From positions 1 through 47,473 of the forward strand of contig NZ_JBFHFC010000016.1 in the NCBI RefSeq assembly GCF_041583835.1: a DNA stretch of 47,473 bases, read 5' to 3'. The DNA is from Thiomicrorhabdus sp041583835. Lineage in GTDB: Bacteria > Pseudomonadota > Gammaproteobacteria > Thiomicrospirales > Thiomicrospiraceae. The notes beneath the pieces are model-generated. The model did not search any database and was not told where the DNA came from. It worked only from the letters and a program-made list of their open reading frames with translations. The stretch's first letter is position 1, and each line of letters opens with the position of its first letter. Shown here in pieces: positions 24,020 to 32,573 of this stretch. The translations under genes and the position numbers were made by a program.

Positions 24020-26178
24020 ATTCACCCTCTTTATCCAACCTACGTTCATTGCTGCAAACCCATCAACATCGATGTCTAGTGATTCTCAGCGGTCAACCCG
24101 ACTGGCAGATTCGAGAACTTGCCGGACTCTGGCAATCCGACGAACGGGTTTTATGGATTGGAGAAACGGCAAACGAAACCATTAAAGGTTATGAACCGGA
24201 AGCGATTCCAAGCAAACGTCTTCCGCACTACCTTGGACAGGAAGCCGACGGCGTCATCATCGATCTAAGGCAAGGTTACAGCGCAAACACCCTAGGCATT
24301 GTGGCCGGCCTGATTCGCGCTGGTGGGTTACTGGTACTGTTGACTCCCGATCTTGATCAGTGGCGGACCATGTCGAACCCTGAAAACGCCCGATTCTTGA
24401 GCAGCCCTTACACGATCGATCAGGCCACCCACTATTTCAACGAACATCTTATCCGCCAGTGGCAAAACGAACAAAATCACCAAGTAGTATGGTGCCACCA
24501 AAACGATCCACACAAAGACACCTTGACGGACATCACTCGACAGCTCGTCGAACAAAAAAGTTTGCCGCCAATCCAACTGCCCACCACAGACCAGAAACAA
24601 GCGATCGAAGCGATCGATTCGGTTGCTTTCGGGCATCGGAAACGCCCCCTTGTCATCAGCGCCGACCGGGGTCGGGGCAAAAGCAGCCTACTTGGTATCG
24701 CCGCCGTTGAATGCCTGATAAAAGGAAAACAACACATTGTCCTGACCGCAAGTCGTCTCGACCAGGTTCGCGTCGCTTTTGAACAAGCAATACACCAAAT
24801 TAAAAACCTCTATCCGCAAGTGGAATTAACTGCGGAACAAGCGGGACGGGTCTGTTTCAACTATCAAGACGAAAACAAGGTCTTCGAATTTATCGCGCCG
24901 GATCAACTGGTACTGCAACCGACGTCGGCCGATGTGTTTATGGTGGACGAAGCCGCCCATCTACCCACCCCGTTACTGACCCAACTACTACAACGCCATC
25001 ATCGCATGGTGTTCGCCACCACACTGCACGGCTACGAAGGTTCCGGAAGAGGGTTCGAATTGCGCTTTAAAAAAACCTTGAACTCCCTGACGCCGGATTG
25101 GAAAAACCTTCACCTGAACCAACCAATACGTTGGGCGCATAACGACCCGCTGGAACAGGCCGTCAATCGCGCCTTATTGTTGAATCCGGCGCCCTTGGAA
25201 GAGAGCGAAATCACTTCGAAAACGTTCGATTCGTTACAACAAGAATCTTTGGAGCTCCAATCGCATTCCGCAGCCTCTTTGTCGGAAAACTCAGAGCGCC
25301 TCCACGAGGTTTTTAGCTTGCTTGTACAGGCACATTACCAAACGACTCCAAACGACTTACAACAACTGCTCAGTGCGCCCAACCTAACCATTATTACGGC
25401 GACTTACCAGCAGAAAATCGTTGGCGTAACGCTTTGTGTCGAAGAGGGCAAAATCATGCCCAACCACCATCGTGTGCACGGCCACTTGGTTCCGCAGTTG
25501 TTGGTTAAAAATTATGCTCAAGCCAATTTCCTGATGTTGTCGACCTGGCGCATCATGCGTATTGCCGTCCACCCACAATACCAACGCTTAGGCATCGGTA
25601 AGCGACTGCTGTCCGAACTTAAAGCCAAAGCCCAATTGGCTCGGGTAGATTATTTAAGCAGCAGCTTCGGTGCGAGCGAAGAATTGCTGCCGTTCTGGTT
25701 TCATCAAGACTACCGTCCGGTGCACGTCGGTGTAAAACGCGACAAGGCCAGCGGCAGTTACAATCTGGTCGTCGTCCAAGCGCTTTCTTCCATGGCACAA
25801 CAGGCTATCGCTCAAATACAACGGAATTTTCAGGCACAATTCCCTCACACTTTAATGGAATCGTTGCCGTTCATCTCCGCACCGATGATTCTATGCATCC
25901 TGCAAACCTTTCGCTTCAAAACCCAACAACCTCAACTGGAAGAAGCACTACGCTGCTTCCTGGACGAAAAGCGTGCTTACGAGTCCATTAGCGGACAGCT
26001 TTGGGAATGGAGTATCCGCTCTCCGATGAGACTGGCAAAAGCCTCAAAACAGGAGCAGGCAATCTGGTGCGACAAGATCTTGAAAAAACACAGTTGGCAA
26101 GACGTGGCACATAACCATCATCTTGCCGGCAGAAAAGGAGTGGAGTCCGCTTTAAGAGAGATCGGAAGAAAAATCTAA
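24016..26178 (+). CDS. tmcA: tRNA(Met) cytidine acetyltransferase TmcA
   Basis: TmcA makes N4-acetylcytidine at the wobble position of elongator tRNA-Met using acetyl-CoA and ATP. The 720-residue protein has the N-terminal DUF1726-type domain (1-190), an RNA-helicase-like ATPase with Walker A ADRGRGKSS (216-224) and Walker B VDEAAHLP (310-317), a GNAT acetyltransferase domain around 510-560 (RIAVHPQYQRLGIGKRLL) and a C-terminal tRNA-binding tail. Its ATG overlaps the stop of the GGDEF-EAL gene (ATGA), so the two are translationally coupled, an odd pairing of tRNA modification with second-messenger turnover. Confidence 0.96.
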   Translation: MNSPSLSNLRSLLQTHQHRCLVILSGQPDWQIRELAGLWQSDERVLWIGETANETIKGYEPEAIPSKRLPHYLGQEADGVIIDLRQGYSANTLGIVAGLIRAGGLLVLLTPDLDQWRTMSNPENARFLSSPYTIDQATHYFNEHLIRQWQNEQNHQVVWCHQNDPHKDTLTDITRQLVEQKSLPPIQLPTTDQKQAIEAIDSVAFGHRKRPLVISADRGRGKSSLLGIAAVECLIKGKQHIVLTASRLDQVRVAFEQAIHQIKNLYPQVELTAEQAGRVCFNYQDENKVFEFIAPDQLVLQPTSADVFMVDEAAHLPTPLLTQLLQRHHRMVFATTLHGYEGSGRGFELRFKKTLNSLTPDWKNLHLNQPIRWAHNDPLEQAVNRALLLNPAPLEESEITSKTFDSLQQESLELQSHSAASLSENSERLHEVFSLLVQAHYQTTPNDLQQLLSAPNLTIITATYQQKIVGVTLCVEEGKIMPNHHRVHGHLVPQLLVKNYAQANFLMLSTWRIMRIAVHPQYQRLGIGKRLLSELKAKAQLARVDYLSSSFGASEELLPFWFHQDYRPVHVGVKRDKASGSYNLVVVQALSSMAQQAIAQIQRNFQAQFPHTLMESLPFISAPMILCILQTFRFKTQQPQLEEALRCFLDEKRAYESISGQLWEWSIRSPMRLAKASKQEQAIWCDKILKKHSWQDVAHNHHLAGRKGVESALREIGRKI

Positions 26179-26190
26179 TCCATAAAAACA

Positions 26191-26225
26191 AAAAGCCCGC
26201 ATTCAACGGTCGAATACGGGCTTTT
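26191..26225. terminator. Bidirectional terminator between tmcA and purU
   Basis: AAAAGCCCG...CGGGCTTTT (26191-26199 and 26217-26225), with an inner ATTC/GAAT pairing and one-base bulges, gives T-runs on both strands between converging genes. Confidence 0.88.
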
Positions 26226-26247
26226 CGATGAAGATTCGAAACCGTGA

Positions 26248-27105
26248 TTAAATTTCAAACACCACCGTTTTATTGCCGTGAATCAACACACGGTCTTCCA
26301 AGTGGAAGCGTAAGCCACGCGCCAAAACGGTTTTCTCAACATCACGACCCAAACGTTTCATGTCTTCAATGCTGTGAGCATGATTCACGCGAATCACGTC
26401 TTGTTCGATAATCGGACCCGCATCCAAAACTTCGGTCACATAGTGACAAGTCGCCCCGATCAGTTTCACGCCACGCTCGTTAGCTTGGTGATATGGACGG
26501 GCGCCGACGAAAGAAGGCAAGAAACTGTGGTGAATATTGATTACTTGGCCACTATAGTCTGCACACATCTGCGGAGGAAGAATCTGCATGTAACGCGCCA
26601 GCACAATCACATCCGCATCATACTGCTTCACTAATTCCTCTGTCTGCGCAAACGCCTGCGGTTTGGTTTCCGGAGTCACAGGAACATGATGGAACGGCAC
26701 GTTGTACCACTCCACCATTGAACACAAATCGTCGTGATTAGCAATCACGCACACCACTTCGCCCGGCAAGTCTTTTTCATGCCAGCGATACAATAAATCA
26801 GCCAAACAATGCGATTCTTTAGAAGCGAACAAAGCGATCTTTTTCGGTTTTTCCGAATCCGAAATAAACCACTCCATTGAGAATTTATCGGCGATTTCGG
26901 CAAATCCGCTTTCAAACGCCGCTAAATCCTCTTTTAAGGAAGAAGCTAAAATTTCATGGCGCATGAAAAACCATCCGTTAACCGGATCGGTATGGTGGTT
27001 GGCTTCGACGATCGTCGCCCCTTTGTCCGCAATATACTGGGCGACACTTGCAACAATACCGACCTGATCGGGACAAGAGATGACCAAACGATAAACTCGA
27101 CTCAT
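26248..27105 (-). CDS. purU: Formyltetrahydrofolate deformylase PurU
   Basis: PurU hydrolyses 10-formyltetrahydrofolate to formate and tetrahydrofolate. The 285-residue protein has an N-terminal ACT domain (CPDQVGIVASVAQYIADKGA, about 10-29) and a formyltransferase-fold domain with IANHDD, VLARYMQILPP, INIHHSFLPSFVGARPY and the late GATCHYVTEVLDAGPII. These carry the Asn-His-Asp catalytic set of the family. The ATG at 27105 has GGAAG upstream. It ends in a shared terminator with tmcA and is transcribed away from xthA. Confidence 0.96.
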   Translation of the reverse strand: MSRVYRLVISCPDQVGIVASVAQYIADKGATIVEANHHTDPVNGWFFMRHEILASSLKEDLAAFESGFAEIADKFSMEWFISDSEKPKKIALFASKESHCLADLLYRWHEKDLPGEVVCVIANHDDLCSMVEWYNVPFHHVPVTPETKPQAFAQTEELVKQYDADVIVLARYMQILPPQMCADYSGQVINIHHSFLPSFVGARPYHQANERGVKLIGATCHYVTEVLDAGPIIEQDVIRVNHAHSIEDMKRLGRDVEKTVLARGLRFHLEDRVLIHGNKTVVFEI

Positions 27106-27339
27106 AACGACTTACTTCCAATTTGAAAAACAGTGATAAATTGAGCAATATCATAGCAAAATCAAGCTAAATAGCGAGACCCAAAACCCATTCTCGGGAT
27201 TGGATTTCACCCACATCACCTTAAATAACCATAGAAAGCCTTTTTCGGCACACGGATAAACCTCCGGACAAGCACATTCAAATTCCATCCGAACGGAGCT
27301 CTAATCCCCTTCACCATATAAAACCCGGGCAAACTTAGT

Positions 27340-27345
27340 TATAAT
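27340..27345 (+). promoter_or_regulatory. Putative -10 box of the xthA unit
   Basis: An exact TATAAT lies 33 bases before the xthA ATG; no good -35 is visible 16-18 bases upstream. The rest of the 273-base divergent gap between purU and xthA shows nothing I can name. Confidence 0.35.
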
Positions 27346-27378
27346 TTGCAGCAAACTTACAGTCTATGGATTTCATTA

Positions 27379-28200
27379 ATGAAAATTGTCTCGTTCAACG
27401 TTAACAGCGTGCGTTTACGCCTGCATCAATTACAAGCTTTAACCGACCAAATTGCACCAGACATCATCGGTTTACAAGAAACAAAAGTTCAAGATCACGA
27501 ATTTCCGTTGGCCGAAATCGAAGCGATGGGATATCAGGCAATTTTCATGGGACAAAAAACCCATTACGGCGTTGCTTTATTGTTTAAAAACGAACTTGAA
27601 CTGGTCGACTTTCAAAAGGGTTGGAAGCATGATGGCGACGACGCTCAAAAACGAATGATCATAGGAGACTTCAAACTTCCGAACGGTGAACAGGTTCGCG
27701 TCATCAACGGCTACTTCCCTCAAGGCGAAAGCCGCGACCATCCGGTGAAATTCCCTGCCAAAGAGAAATTTTACGCCGATCTGATGCAATATTTGAATGA
27801 AGATTGCGATCCGAATCAATACCTGAGCGTCATCGGGGACTTCAACATCTCTCCGGAAGACAAAGACATCGGCATCGGCGAACCGAACCGCAAACGCTGG
27901 CTGCGCGACGGCAAGACCAGCTTCCTGCCGGAAGAACGCGAATGGTGGGCAACCCTTTTAAACTGGGGCTTGGTGGATACTTTCCGCACCATCCACCCCG
28001 ACGAAGACAATCTGTTCAGCTGGTTTGACTACCGATCCAAAGGCTTCGACCGCGAACCGCGCCGCGGCCTGCGCATTGATACCGTCCTAGCGACCAAGCC
28101 GTTGAACGAAAAAGCCATTGCCAGCTCGGTAAGCTACGACGTGCGCGGCATGGAAAAGCCGTCCGACCACGCGCCGGTATGGACCGAATTTAAACTTTAA
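27379..28200 (+). CDS. xthA: Exodeoxyribonuclease III XthA
   Basis: An AP endonuclease / 3'-5' exonuclease of base excision repair. The 273-residue product starts MKIVSFNVNSVR and has the family motifs LQETK (metal-binding Glu), NGYFPQG, GDFNISPEDKDIG, LRIDTVLAT and the terminal SDHAPVW with the catalytic histidine. The frame opens 33 bases earlier at 27346, but the ATG at 27379 matches the family start. It is the first gene of a plus-strand run with the flavin reductase, phospholipase A and heme sensor genes. Confidence 0.95.
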   Translation: MKIVSFNVNSVRLRLHQLQALTDQIAPDIIGLQETKVQDHEFPLAEIEAMGYQAIFMGQKTHYGVALLFKNELELVDFQKGWKHDGDDAQKRMIIGDFKLPNGEQVRVINGYFPQGESRDHPVKFPAKEKFYADLMQYLNEDCDPNQYLSVIGDFNISPEDKDIGIGEPNRKRWLRDGKTSFLPEEREWWATLLNWGLVDTFRTIHPDEDNLFSWFDYRSKGFDREPRRGLRIDTVLATKPLNEKAIASSVSYDVRGMEKPSDHAPVWTEFKL

Positions 28201-28238
28201 TAAAACCACTTTACGTACGTTTTATAACAGGAAACCCT

Positions 28239-28916
28239 ATGTCAGACACACATACGCTTAAAGTGGTTCATATTGAGCAATATACGCCGCAGATCTTCAA
28301 ACTTTTAATGAAACCGGATTTCCCGATAACTTATGCCTCGGGCCAATACATCATGCTCGGTTTCAATACCGAAGATTTAAAACCTTTTTCTATAGCCGCC
28401 GCTCCACGCGAGGACGGCTTGATTGAATGCCATATTCGTAAACAACCCAATAACGAATGGATGGATCGGCTTTTTGAAGTCAAAGTCGGCGATTCTTTGG
28501 TCATGCAAGGCCCGAAAGACCAAATTTCTATAAAACCGGCACATACTCCGATCATTTTCGTTGCCGGAGGAACCGGTTTTGCACCGATGAAGGCGTTATT
28601 GGACGAATACCTCAGACAGCACACCGAAGTGCCGTTGCATTTCTACTGGGGGGCTCGCCAATCTGAAGACCTGTATATGCACAAGGAGATGTTGGACCTT
28701 GAGCGCAAGCATGCTAATCTTGTTTACGTACCGGTCGTGTCCGAAAATGATCCGAATTGGCAAGGAACAACCGGCTTGGTGCACCTTCAAGTGCTTAAAG
28801 ACTATCCGACCTTATCACACAAAACCGTTTATATGTGCGGCCCTTGGCCTATGATCGAAACGGCGAAGCAGGACTTTATCGATGCAGGGTTGGATCCAAT
28901 TGCGTGTATCCACTGA
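28239..28916 (+). CDS. NAD(P)H-flavin reductase (Fre-like, FNR superfamily)
   Basis: A 225-residue flavin reductase closely resembling E. coli Fre and LuxG. It has the FAD-binding KPFSIA (RxYS-like), GQYIMLGF, the NAD(P)H loop VAGGTGFAPMKAL and YWGARQSEDLY, then a C-terminal CGPWPMIE. It has no iron-sulfur ferredoxin domain, so it is a soluble flavin reductase supplying reduced flavin or electrons to partners that are not evident here. An AGGAAA ribosome site precedes the ATG at 28239. Its stop overlaps the pldA start by one base (TGATG), so the two are coupled. Confidence 0.92.
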   Translation: MSDTHTLKVVHIEQYTPQIFKLLMKPDFPITYASGQYIMLGFNTEDLKPFSIAAAPREDGLIECHIRKQPNNEWMDRLFEVKVGDSLVMQGPKDQISIKPAHTPIIFVAGGTGFAPMKALLDEYLRQHTEVPLHFYWGARQSEDLYMHKEMLDLERKHANLVYVPVVSENDPNWQGTTGLVHLQVLKDYPTLSHKTVYMCGPWPMIETAKQDFIDAGLDPIACIH

Positions 28917-29917
28917 TGAAAAAAACGCTGAGTAGCTTGCTCATCTTCTTCTCCACAGCCGTAGTGGCTGAGGAGAGTGTGCCCGTACCCGGAAAACAAG
29001 ACCTCACCAACATCACCCCCAGTGCTTACGACCTCTGTATTCACAACATGCTGCTCAACGGTTCCGACGACCTTACCGTCGGTCAAATCCGTCAAAAATG
29101 CGCTAATGTCGAAACGCCGGAACAGCCCTTAAGCAAACGTCGTTTAAGTGAAGTGCTGACTGAAAAAAATCCGTTCGTCATCACCCCTCATCGCCTCAAT
29201 TATTTAATGATCGGTTACTATATGCCTTCGGTGAACGAAGACCCGTTTCAGGAACAAAATCCCGATACGCCTCTGCATTACGAAGATTTAGAGGTTCAGT
29301 TTCAACTTAGCTTTAAGTTCCCTCTTGCCAAAAAAGTCATTTACGACATGGTCGATATCTATGCGGCCTATACCAACCGCTCTTTCTGGCAATTTTTCGA
29401 CGACAGGGACTCCATCCCTTTCCGCGAAACCAATCACGAACCGGAAATTTGGGCGGAATTTCATGCGGACATGGATATTTTCGACTTCAATTTGCACAAA
29501 GTGCTTGTCGGAATCAACCATCAGTCAAACGGCCAATCGGGAACATTGTCACGTGGTTGGAACCGTGTGTTTGTTCAAGGGTTGCTGCAAAAGCAGGACG
29601 GTTACCTAAGCTTTAAAACCTGGCAACGTTTTAATGAACAGGATGAGTTCGATAATAGCTTCGATTACGCAAAATATCTCGGTGACTATGAAATCGAAAT
29701 GGGTTACCAGCGAGGCAAACACACCGTCGGCCTAGCCCTACGCAACCGCTACGTATTCAATCAGTATGGTTCGGTGCAATTGGATTATACTTATCCATTA
29801 ACCAAGAGAATTAAAGGTTATGTGCAGTGGTTCAACGGTTACGGCGACAGTCTGATCGATCTGGACCATCATACCAATAAGATCGGAATCGGAATTGTTC
29901 TAGCAGACCGGATTTAA
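28916..29917 (+). CDS. pldA: Outer membrane phospholipase A (OMPLA)
   Basis: A calcium-dependent outer membrane phospholipase. The 333-residue protein has a signal peptide (KKTLSSLLIFFSTAVVA) and an N-terminal extension with two cysteines (DLCIHNMLL and IRQKCANV). The beta-barrel part keeps the catalytic set: His202 and Ser204 in NHQSNGQS and Asn216 in SRGWNR, with the same His-to-Asn spacing as E. coli His142/Ser144/Asn156. YTNRSFWQ and SIPFRETNHEPE are further family motifs. The frame opens at 28835 inside the flavin reductase gene; the ATG at 28916, overlapping its stop, is the signal-peptide start. Confidence 0.93.
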   Translation: MKKTLSSLLIFFSTAVVAEESVPVPGKQDLTNITPSAYDLCIHNMLLNGSDDLTVGQIRQKCANVETPEQPLSKRRLSEVLTEKNPFVITPHRLNYLMIGYYMPSVNEDPFQEQNPDTPLHYEDLEVQFQLSFKFPLAKKVIYDMVDIYAAYTNRSFWQFFDDRDSIPFRETNHEPEIWAEFHADMDIFDFNLHKVLVGINHQSNGQSGTLSRGWNRVFVQGLLQKQDGYLSFKTWQRFNEQDEFDNSFDYAKYLGDYEIEMGYQRGKHTVGLALRNRYVFNQYGSVQLDYTYPLTKRIKGYVQWFNGYGDSLIDLDHHTNKIGIGIVLADRI

Positions 29918-29971
29918 ACTCAGTAATTCCATCCCGGCATGCCTAACAAGGCCATTAGCAAGGTAAAGCGA

Positions 29972-31303
29972 ATGCAGCAGGTCTCTTTTAGAAAACTCAT
30001 GCGGAAACAGATTCTGTTGGCAATAGCGATCAGCCTGCTTATCAGCGCACCTATCACCCTCATTCCCGGTTACTTCATTTTCACTAACAACATCCAAAAC
30101 GAACTTGAACGTCTTGAAACCCATAGTTATCAAGAGATCAACCAGCAGCTTTCGACCGGCTGGCAACCCCGCAATGTCGAACGCATTCTCTCGAACCTTA
30201 ACCGGCAAATGCCCGAAGCTTCTTTCTATCTGCAAAAAGCACCGACGTTTTTAAAGGATCAAAAAACAGATTCCACTTTGGGAATTATCCAAAACCCGGC
30301 AATTCAAACGCTCGTCAAAGACGTGGAAAAAACACTTCAACCTACGATTCAAACCCGTTTTTTCGAAGGCTATCTTTACGCCGCTTACCCAATCAAATTC
30401 AAAGACAAATGTCTAAGCTGTCATGCGCGTGAAGTGGCCGAAGGCACCATCTATCCGGGCTTACTGGCCGGCACCATTGCATTTAAAGCGCCAATTTCGG
30501 TTTCACATTTATCTTCGGCGTCCCTGCTGATATTTTTCCTGATTTTCATCGTCACCTTCGTTTTCATCGCGCTGATATTGAGCGAACATTTCTTACAACA
30601 AAAACTTCTGACCCCGATTAAAGCTCTTTCGTTGCGTATTGCTAACTTAAAATTGGATACCCACCACCAATCCCTTGACTGGCAACGTACCCCGCAAGAA
30701 GTGGCGGAAATTGATTGGATAGATGAAAATATCACGGAAAACATTCAGACGATTCAAAGAATTTACAGCAAACTGGATGCCTTGATTGTCACCGAACATG
30801 AAACCGGGCTTTTTCATCGAAACCGCTTCAATGAAGTGATTCAATACGAACTGCTCAGAAGCAGACGTTACCAACACCGATTCTCGGTCATTACCGTGAA
30901 ATTGCTTCACGTGAAACACTTACAGACACAAACTGATCAGGAAACACCCAAAAAGAAACAGAAAGAAGCGGAAGTTCAGGCATTCAGTCGGTTATTGATG
31001 CTCAACTCCCGTGTCACCGACTTTGTATTCCGCATTACCGAAGACCTGTTTGTAATCGTTGCACCCGAAACCGATCAGGAAGGCGCTAAAATTATGCGCC
31101 AACACCTATCTCAACGTTTGGAAACACCGAAAGAGTCGTCCGAAAACCAATCTGCCGAACAGCAAGAAAACCAACCACCGCTCTACGAATTCGAATTCCA
31201 ACTGGGCTATGCAACTTATGAAGAAGACGGCTTAAGCGCGAAACAGATTATTCACGAAGCCATAAAACGGATGCAAGCCAGTGATAAGGCGATACGTTCC
31301 TAA
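29972..31303 (+). CDS. Membrane heme-c sensor with degenerate GGDEF-like domain
   Basis: A 443-residue two-pass membrane protein. TM1 (about 14-36) and TM2 (about 183-205) enclose a ~145-residue periplasmic domain that ends with a covalent heme motif CLSCH (Cys147, Cys150, His151), as in DUF3365/Tll0287-like sensor domains. A HAMP-like linker follows, then a domain that begins like a GGDEF (ETGLFHRNRFNEVIQYELLRSRRY) but has ITEDLF where GGDEF should be and a long low-complexity insert (KESSENQSAEQQENQ). It cannot be a normal diguanylate cyclase. The ATG at 29972 has AAGG eight bases upstream and is preferred to the ATG at 29939. It follows pldA by 54 bases. Confidence 0.82.
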   Translation: MQQVSFRKLMRKQILLAIAISLLISAPITLIPGYFIFTNNIQNELERLETHSYQEINQQLSTGWQPRNVERILSNLNRQMPEASFYLQKAPTFLKDQKTDSTLGIIQNPAIQTLVKDVEKTLQPTIQTRFFEGYLYAAYPIKFKDKCLSCHAREVAEGTIYPGLLAGTIAFKAPISVSHLSSASLLIFFLIFIVTFVFIALILSEHFLQQKLLTPIKALSLRIANLKLDTHHQSLDWQRTPQEVAEIDWIDENITENIQTIQRIYSKLDALIVTEHETGLFHRNRFNEVIQYELLRSRRYQHRFSVITVKLLHVKHLQTQTDQETPKKKQKEAEVQAFSRLLMLNSRVTDFVFRITEDLFVIVAPETDQEGAKIMRQHLSQRLETPKESSENQSAEQQENQPPLYEFEFQLGYATYEEDGLSAKQIIHEAIKRMQASDKAIRS

Positions 31304-31319
31304 GAACCCCGCCTAGGGC

Positions 31320-32498
31320 TTACTTCTGCTGCTTCTCAAGTTGCAAGATCGCTTCTTTATAGGTCAAGGCCGCTTGGCGATCCTCCCCTTCCGCTTCATA
31401 GCATTGTGCCAGTGCATGAAAGGTCTCGATCTCGGCACGTAAGCTTAAACTCTTTTTCAAATAACTCTGGCCCAATCCCCACAGCTGACTACGGCAAGCC
31501 AAACGCCCCAAACTTAACAACAATACCGGATTCTCCGGTTGCTGCTTAAGCCACGGTTCGGCCTTTTTCAAGCGATCGAACGCCGGCCCCAGACTCAAAC
31601 GACCATATTGATAAACCAAGCGGTCATTCCATTGTTTTTTCAGACTCTTCTCAATCCGGTCGGCCAGCCCAACCTCTTGCTGCCAACCAATTCGTTGCTC
31701 GACATACTCCGCTAAAATCTGGGGGATTAATTTTTGGCGGTTATCTAATTGCTCCCACAAGGCATCCAATGCTTCTTCATTAGTGACACTGGCCAACTTA
31801 CCGGCCCATATTTGAATTTCAATCTCGGCGTATTCATTACGATCCACTTGACGGCTACGCTTCAATTCCGGCATTAAAGATTCAAGCATCTCCCACTGCT
31901 GCAATTCCCGCAGTAAACGCGAATATTCCACCAAAACGGTCTGTTGCTTAGGCTGTTGTTCATGCAGCGCTTCAAGAATGGTCAGAGCGACTTCCGGCTG
32001 CTTATCCGACAACAGTCGTGCCTCGACTAAACCGATGGTGACGTAATCCTGAGGATATTCGATTCGAGCCTGAGCCAAATATTGATCGCGACGATCAAAT
32101 GCATTTTGATTATCCGCCATTTTAGCGGCGCTTAAATAATGAACCAAACCGGCCTCACTATGCTTGGCACTTTTAATCAACTGCCTTTCCGCTCTCTGCC
32201 AGTCACCGTATTCCAAAGCAATCATGCCTTTTGCCATGGCGTTTTCAGCCTTGGTATAGCGTTTCATTTTGCGGTGCTTACGCCAAAAACGCGGGAAATT
32301 CCAGACATTCAATAACAAACGTACGGCAAGATAGATCAGCAAGAAAACGACTACCCCGGCAGCCAAAGCAAAACTTAAACTGGTTTCGATGACCCAATCG
32401 CCCCACACCATCGATAGATAGCCCGTATCATGCAACATCAACGTCGCCAATACGGTACTTGCTCCAAACACCAGCGCCCAAACAACTACCTGTTTCAT
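31320..32498 (-). CDS. hemY: HemY-type tetratricopeptide membrane protein
   Basis: The gammaproteobacterial HemY (not protoporphyrinogen oxidase), an inner-membrane protein that accompanies hemCDX. The 392-residue protein has two N-terminal transmembrane helices (about 4-24 and 40-62, LAAGVVVFLLIYLAVRLLL), a basic linker RKHRKMKRYTKAENAM, then helical TPR-like repeats (ALEYGDWQRAERQLIKSAKHS and later) to the C-terminus. Its exact role in heme supply is not settled. It is the last gene of hemC-hemD-hemX-hemY, 75 bases after hemX, and converges with the heme sensor gene across only 16 bases. Confidence 0.9.
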   Translation of the reverse strand: MKQVVVWALVFGASTVLATLMLHDTGYLSMVWGDWVIETSLSFALAAGVVVFLLIYLAVRLLLNVWNFPRFWRKHRKMKRYTKAENAMAKGMIALEYGDWQRAERQLIKSAKHSEAGLVHYLSAAKMADNQNAFDRRDQYLAQARIEYPQDYVTIGLVEARLLSDKQPEVALTILEALHEQQPKQQTVLVEYSRLLRELQQWEMLESLMPELKRSRQVDRNEYAEIEIQIWAGKLASVTNEEALDALWEQLDNRQKLIPQILAEYVEQRIGWQQEVGLADRIEKSLKKQWNDRLVYQYGRLSLGPAFDRLKKAEPWLKQQPENPVLLLSLGRLACRSQLWGLGQSYLKKSLSLRAEIETFHALAQCYEAEGEDRQAALTYKEAILQLEKQQK

Positions 32499-32573
32499 GA
32501 AAATCCTAACCGTTTGCTATTACCATCATTCCAAAAGAGCACTGCAACAACTTGCCCGCCATTGAATTGAAAC

